9,536 nucleotides of DNA. Source: JBDHTS01 sp044220535. GTDB lineage: Bacteria > Pseudomonadota > Alphaproteobacteria > Micavibrionales > Micavibrionaceae. Under the pieces are notes generated by a model. The model had not been told where the DNA came from, searched no databases, and saw only the letters and a program-made list of their open reading frames with translations. Shown here piece by piece: positions 6,712 through 9,536 of this stretch. A program made the position numbers and the translations under genes. Each line of letters begins with the position of its first letter. Position 1 is the stretch's first letter. Location of the stretch: positions 1 through 9,536 of the forward strand of contig JBGAQU010000093.1 in NCBI GenBank assembly GCA_044220535.1. Reading direction: 5' to 3'.

Positions 6712-7452
6712 ATGCTTATCCTCGTCAGCCTTGCCGCTTGCCTGTTCACCGTCCTCGGCGGTTTATTCGCCATTCGCTTCCGTGATCGGTTGCACCTTGT
6801 CATGGGGTTCAGCGCGGGTGCCGTCATCGGCGTTGCGTTTTTTGATCTGCTGCCGGAGGCGCTGGAGCTGGGGTCGCCGGTCTATGGTACGGCCACCATC
6901 ACATCGCTCATCGCGCTCGGCTTTTTTGCTTACCTGCTGCTCGACCGACTGACAACCTTTCATGTCCACAGCGATATGATGGACGCTTGCGAGCACGGCC
7001 ATGCGCACAGTCACAACCCGCGCGGCGTTATGGGCGCGGCCAGTTTGGCCATTCACAGTTTTCTGGACGGTGCGGCCATCGGCCTCGCCTTCCAGGCGTC
7101 GGTGGAAATCGGCATCGTCGTCGCGGTCGCGGTGCTGGTGCATGATTTCTCCGACGGCATCAACACGGTCAGCCTGATTTTAAAAAATCACGGCGGTAAG
7201 GCGCAGGCGCTCAAATGGCTGGCGCTGGATGCGGCGGCGCCTGTATTGGGCGTGGCATCCACCATGTTTTACACGCTGCCCGACGGCATGCTGGGCGCGG
7301 TGCTGGCGGCGTTTTGCGGGTTCTTCCTGTATATCGGGGCGAGCGATTTGCTGCCCGAAAGTTATCACCGCCATTCGACGTTCTGGACCACGCTGATGAC
7401 GTTTTTAGGGGCGGCGACTCTCTATGTCGCGATCCGGATTGCGGGGATGTGA
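6712..7452 (+). CDS. ZIP-family divalent metal transporter
   Basis: This 246-aa inner-membrane protein is a ZIP (zinc/iron permease) family member, likely moving Zn2+ or another divalent metal into the cytoplasm. Hydrophobic segments lie near 2-22, 29-50, 62-80, 107-130, 134-158, 171-188, 195-215 and 226-244, fitting the family's eight helices. The metal-path motifs are HSFLDG at 115-120 and HDFSDG at 144-149, equivalent to the HNFPEG and HEIPHE motifs of studied ZIPs. The loop at 84-101 is His-rich (HVHSDMMDACEHGHAHSH), a typical metal-binding loop between helices 3 and 4. DLLPE occurs twice (45-49 and 212-216). AAGG (6703-6706) precedes the ATG by five bases. Nothing in the upstream sequence reveals a Zur or Fur box by eye. 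The gene ends at a bidirectional terminator. Metal specificity is not determinable here. Confidence 0.88.
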   Translation: MLILVSLAACLFTVLGGLFAIRFRDRLHLVMGFSAGAVIGVAFFDLLPEALELGSPVYGTATITSLIALGFFAYLLLDRLTTFHVHSDMMDACEHGHAHSHNPRGVMGAASLAIHSFLDGAAIGLAFQASVEIGIVVAVAVLVHDFSDGINTVSLILKNHGGKAQALKWLALDAAAPVLGVASTMFYTLPDGMLGAVLAAFCGFFLYIGASDLLPESYHRHSTFWTTLMTFLGAATLYVAIRIAGM

Positions 7453-7463
7453 ACCGGCCAATA

Positions 7464-7488
7464 AAAAATCCCCTTACAGGGGATTTTT
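7464..7488. terminator. Bidirectional intrinsic terminator
   Basis: A perfect 10-bp stem, AAAAATCCCC (7464-7473) with GGGGATTTTT (7479-7488), encloses the loop TTACA. The A/T ends give a T-run on either strand. It sits between the convergent transporter and NYN genes, 11 bases after the first and 19 bases after the end of the second, so it can end both transcripts. Confidence 0.88.
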
Positions 7489-7507
7489 GTAAAACTGGTC
7501 GCAACTC

Positions 7508-8149
7508 TCACTGGTTCGACACAGGCTGTCTTTCATCATAATCAATCGCACCGGCAGGGCTTGGCCTTTCAGGGCGGCCTTCACCGGCGAAGCTGTTGCG
7601 CATGATTTCGGGGGCCAGGTCCTCAAGATCGAGGAAATGGTCGGCCTGGCGGCGCAGTTCGTCGGCCACCATCGGCGGCTGGGATTTCACTGTGGAGACG
7701 ACCGTTACGCGCACGCCTTTACGCTGGCAGGCTTCGAGCAGGCGGCGGAAATCGCCGTCGCCGGAAAACAGCATGATATGGTCGAGGTGGTCGGCCATTT
7801 CCATCATGTCGATGGCAAGCTCAATATCCATATTACCTTTCACCTTGCGGCGGCCCTGGGCGTCCACGAACTCCTTGGTCGGTTTGGTGACCATGGTGTA
7901 GCCGTTATAGTCCAGCCAGTCGACCAGCGGGCGGATCGGGGAATATTCCTCGTTTTCAATCAGGGCGGTGTAGTAGAAAGCCCGGACCAGGCGGCCCTGC
8001 TGGGCGGCCCATTTCAGGAGCTTTTTGTAATCGATGTCAAATTCCAGGGATTTGGCCGAGGCGTATAAATTTGAACCATCAATAAAAAGCGCGAGTTTTT
8101 CTTCGGAATAAAAAGGAATGTCGTTTTGTTTGGTCTTTTGCTTGCTCAT
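7508..8149 (-). CDS. LabA-like NYN-domain protein (putative ribonuclease)
   Basis: This 213-aa protein has an NYN domain (DUF88/LabA type, PIN-like fold) over about residues 17-175. The expected acidic metal site is present: Asp24 in LFIDGSNLY, Asp108 in KGNMDIELAIDMM, and Asp131/Asp133 in LFSGDGDF. The segment after it (GVRVTVVS at 145-152, LRRQADHFLDLEDL at 165-178) is also typical. NYN domains are predicted or shown to cut RNA, so a role in RNA turnover or processing is likely but inferred. The C-terminal 30 residues are Pro/Arg-rich and probably disordered. The ATG start is normal for the family; the ribosome binding site (AGGT about 11-14 bases upstream) is weak. The gene lies divergent from rpoZ, an arrangement I associate with many alphaproteobacteria, and is convergent with the transporter gene. 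Confidence 0.88.
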   Translation of the reverse strand: MSKQKTKQNDIPFYSEEKLALFIDGSNLYASAKSLEFDIDYKKLLKWAAQQGRLVRAFYYTALIENEEYSPIRPLVDWLDYNGYTMVTKPTKEFVDAQGRRKVKGNMDIELAIDMMEMADHLDHIMLFSGDGDFRRLLEACQRKGVRVTVVSTVKSQPPMVADELRRQADHFLDLEDLAPEIMRNSFAGEGRPERPSPAGAIDYDERQPVSNQ

Positions 8150-8217
8150 AATAGTTTTTACCTGGTGTCAGAGGGTTGTACGCAGTGAGAACGATACCGG
8201 ATAACATTGCTAAAACA

Positions 8218-8245
8218 AATATATAACGAAATCGCTCCCTTTCAA
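8218..8245 (-). promoter_or_regulatory. Candidate promoter of the NYN gene
   Basis: On the minus strand TTGAAA (8240-8245) and TATATT (8218-8223) are 16 bases apart, each matching five of six consensus positions. Transcription would start near 8211, leaving a leader of about 60 bases before the ATG at 8149. Confidence 0.5.
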
Positions 8246-8387
8246 GCCATCCCATACCCCGGTACAGCCTGAAGAGGGACGACTATAATAGAGGCGTGTG
8301 AGCAGTTGCAATACATAAATGGCTGCAAAATCGTCATGGCACCCATCGGATAGCCCGTTCTTTCCATCTGTTTTTCAAAGATTATTC
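8246..8387. other. Divergent intergenic stretch without a recognised feature
   Basis: This is the middle of the 298-base gap between the NYN gene and rpoZ. The only notable string is an exact TATAAT at 8284-8289 on the plus strand, with no good -35 at 15-18 bases. A 25-codon frame (8319-8396) follows it but has no ribosome binding site. I see no stable hairpin with T-run and no RNA family I recognise. Confidence 0.4.
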
Positions 8388-8416
8388 TTGCTTTGACGGC
8401 CAAAACTTCCTATAAA
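8388..8416 (+). promoter_or_regulatory. Candidate promoter of rpoZ - rel
   Basis: TTGCTT (8388-8393) and TATAAA (8411-8416) are separated by 17 bases, the ideal sigma-70 spacing. The -10 ends 31 bases before the rpoZ ATG, giving a short leader. A nearby TTGACG at 8393-8398 would be only 12 bases from the same -10 and is less plausible. Confidence 0.5.
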
Positions 8417-8447
8417 ACGCCAGATCATTTTATTAGCAGGGAATCCC

Positions 8448-8858
8448 ATGGCACGCGTAACCGTCGAAGATTGCGTAGAGAAAATCCCCAACCGTTTCGA
8501 ACTGGTCATGCTGTCCGCCCAGCGCGCCCGCAAAATCAGCTCCGGCGCCGCCCTGACGGTGGACCGCGACAACGATAAAAACCCGGTCATCTCCTTACGC
8601 GAAATCGCGGAAGGCACGATTGCGGTCGAAGACCTGAAGGAAGAACTGATCCGCAACCATCAGCGCGTCATCGAAATGGACGACAGCGAAGACGTGATCG
8701 ACTCCCCTGAAGGCGAAGACCAGTGGAACGCCATTGCCGCAGCCTCAGCCGCTCAGGGCGGTTATGACGACATCGACATGAGCGATGACGATGATGATGA
8801 AGACGACGGCGAACCCTCGCTGGAAGACCTCGCCGGCGGCGCAGGCAAGGAAGAATAA
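8448..8858 (+). CDS. rpoZ: DNA-directed RNA polymerase omega subunit
   Basis: Omega helps assemble the beta' subunit into RNA polymerase and in many proteobacteria forms part of a ppGpp-binding site. The N-terminal 70 residues carry the family signature: MARVTVEDCVEKIPNRFELV at 1-20, AQRARKISSGA at 24-34, and NPVISLREIAEGTI at 45-58. The total of 136 aa is longer than the roughly 90 residues of E. coli omega; the extra length is an acidic, low-complexity tail with a near-continuous Asp/Glu run at 113-120. Such extended acidic tails are, as far as I know, common in alphaproteobacterial omega proteins. CAGGGA at 8437-8442 lies five bases before the ATG. The gene is followed on the same strand by rel, joining the polymerase subunit that senses ppGpp with the enzyme that makes and breaks it. 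Confidence 0.95.
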   Translation: MARVTVEDCVEKIPNRFELVMLSAQRARKISSGAALTVDRDNDKNPVISLREIAEGTIAVEDLKEELIRNHQRVIEMDDSEDVIDSPEGEDQWNAIAAASAAQGGYDDIDMSDDDDDEDDGEPSLEDLAGGAGKEE

Positions 8859-8866
8859 GCAGTTAT

Positions 8867-8948
8867 CAGTGGTCAGTTTACAGTTATCAGTTTAAGCTGG
8901 AATGCTTTTACTGAAAACTGACGACTGATAACTGTAAACTGACCACTG
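8867..8948. repeat. Perfect 24-bp inverted repeat between rpoZ and rel
   Basis: The arms 8867-8890 and 8925-8948 are exact inverted copies (24 of 24) around a 34-base centre. They are built from CAGTTATCAGT and TGGTCAGT words; CAGTTATCAGT also repeats directly at 8860-8870 and 8881-8891, 21 bases apart. The element begins eight bases after the rpoZ stop and ends three bases before the rel ATG. No T-run follows, so it does not look like a standard intrinsic terminator. Shadow translation gives the SVYSYQSSV type of string seen for dispersed CAGTT repeats in other bacteria, so it is likely a mobile or dispersed repeat. Confidence 0.88.
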
Positions 8949-8951
8949 CTC

Positions 8952-9536
8952 ATGATCGACCAGGCCGAACTTGTCCGCCAAATCCAGTCCTATAATCCGG
9001 ATATCAAGCCGGAGGTGATCGGCCATGCCTATGATTTTGCCAAAATAAAGCATGAAGGCCAGAAACGGTCGTCGGGGGAGCCGTATTATACCCATCCGGT
9101 GGAGGTTGCCTCCATCCTCGCCGATATGCGCATGGATCCGGCCACCATCGTCACCGCCATCCTGCATGACACGCTGGAGGATACATCCGCTACTTTCGAC
9201 GAACTGAAAAAGGAATTCGGGCCGGAGGTTGCGAGTCTGGTCAACGGCGTGTCCAAACTGACCAAGATCGAAAGCCAGTCGGTCGAAGGCAAGCAGGCGG
9301 AAAACTTCCGCAAGCTGGTGTTGGCCATGTCGGAAGATGTGCGCGTGCTGCTGGTGAAACTGGCCGATCGCCTCCATAACATGCGCACGCTGCATCATAT
9401 CGAGAAGCCGGAAAAGCGCCGCCGCATCGCGCGCGAAACCATCGAGATTTACGCGCCGCTCGCCGAACGCATCGGCCTGCATAAGCTGAAAGAGGAGCTG
9501 GAGGATCTGTCCTTCGGGCATCTGAACCCCGAAGCG
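8952..9536 (+). CDS. rsh: RelA/SpoT-family (p)ppGpp hydrolase/synthetase, 5' part
   Basis: This is the first 195 codons of a Rel/SpoT homologue; the frame is still open at the window edge. The N-terminal HD hydrolase domain is complete in its catalytic set: His48 in YYTHPVEVA, His72-Asp73 and Glu76-Asp77 in ILHDTLEDT, and Asp139 with Asn143 in LADRLHNMRT. These match the hydrolase residues known from the Streptococcus Rel enzyme at a constant offset of five, so ppGpp breakdown should be functional. The start of the linker to the synthetase domain is seen (ETIEIYAPLAERIGL at 162-176); the synthetase, TGS and ACT parts lie beyond the window, so synthetase activity is inferred from the single-rsh habit of alphaproteobacteria. 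The ATG at 8952 gives a normal N-terminus (MIDQAELVRQ), but there is no Shine-Dalgarno: the right arm of a perfect inverted repeat occupies the position. The gene follows rpoZ at 93 bases. Confidence 0.95.
   Translation, partial: MIDQAELVRQIQSYNPDIKPEVIGHAYDFAKIKHEGQKRSSGEPYYTHPVEVASILADMRMDPATIVTAILHDTLEDTSATFDELKKEFGPEVASLVNGVSKLTKIESQSVEGKQAENFRKLVLAMSEDVRVLLVKLADRLHNMRTLHHIEKPEKRRRIARETIEIYAPLAERIGLHKLKEELEDLSFGHLNPEA

Noticed and set aside
7596..8068. Plus-strand frames of 101 and 143 codons opposite the NYN gene
   Set aside because: Shadows of the NYN gene, whose active-site motifs fix the true strand.
8319..8396. 25-codon plus-strand frame after the TATAAT in the NYN-rpoZ gap
   Set aside because: No ribosome binding site and no sequence character beyond chance.
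8867..8948. Intrinsic terminator between rpoZ and rel
   Set aside because: The long inverted repeat is AT-moderate, has a 34-base centre and is not followed by a T-run.
8892..9521. 209-codon minus-strand frame opposite rel
   Set aside because: It runs through the inverted repeat and is antisense to an unmistakable Rel hydrolase domain.

Overview
The window reads as a chromosome segment of an alphaproteobacterium of medium-high GC. The evidence is the rpoZ - rel/spoT pair with a divergent LabA-type NYN gene, the run ProXp-ala-like deacylase - thioredoxin/TPR (CnoX-type) - LON-domain protein - UPF0434 protein, the alphaproteobacterial look of LeuA, and GAAA-loop palindromes whose shadow translation contains the familiar RHPGESRDP string. 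Order or family cannot be fixed from this stretch; a Rhodospirillales- or Micavibrio-like lineage is only a guess.

Layout. Bases 1-1108 are a visibly AT-rich Xre/MbcA/ParS - RES toxin-antitoxin pair with overlapping genes and a TATAGT half-site cluster at the antitoxin start. On the minus strand follow tRNA-Gly(GCC) with its own promoter and, 42 bases downstream without a visible terminator, a 67-codon gene of unknown function. A paired palindrome (1540-1663) comes next, then a minus-strand pair of small unknown genes joined by an ATGA overlap (60 and 93 aa), with a hairpin next to the ribosome binding site of the first.

Divergent from that pair is the housekeeping block on the plus strand: aminoacyl-tRNA deacylase, CnoX-like chaperone-thioredoxin and LON-domain protein, then a 297-base nested inverted repeat, a 58-aa UPF0434 protein and leuA. 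A second palindrome pair separates leuA from a ZIP-family metal transporter. A bidirectional terminator divides that gene from the convergent NYN-domain gene. After a 298-base divergent promoter region come rpoZ (omega subunit) and the start of a rel/spoT gene that runs off the window; between these two lies a perfect 24-bp inverted repeat that leaves the rel start without a visible Shine-Dalgarno.

Functional themes are protein quality control and translation fidelity (deacylase, CnoX, LON domain), leucine synthesis, metal uptake and the stringent response (omega subunit and ppGpp hydrolase/synthetase). No CRISPR array, transposase, integrase or phage gene is visible. I did not find a clearly new multi-gene system. 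The best candidates for undescribed biology are the coupled 60/93-aa pair, the 67-aa protein with an internal repeat, and the structured repeats placed between operon genes.
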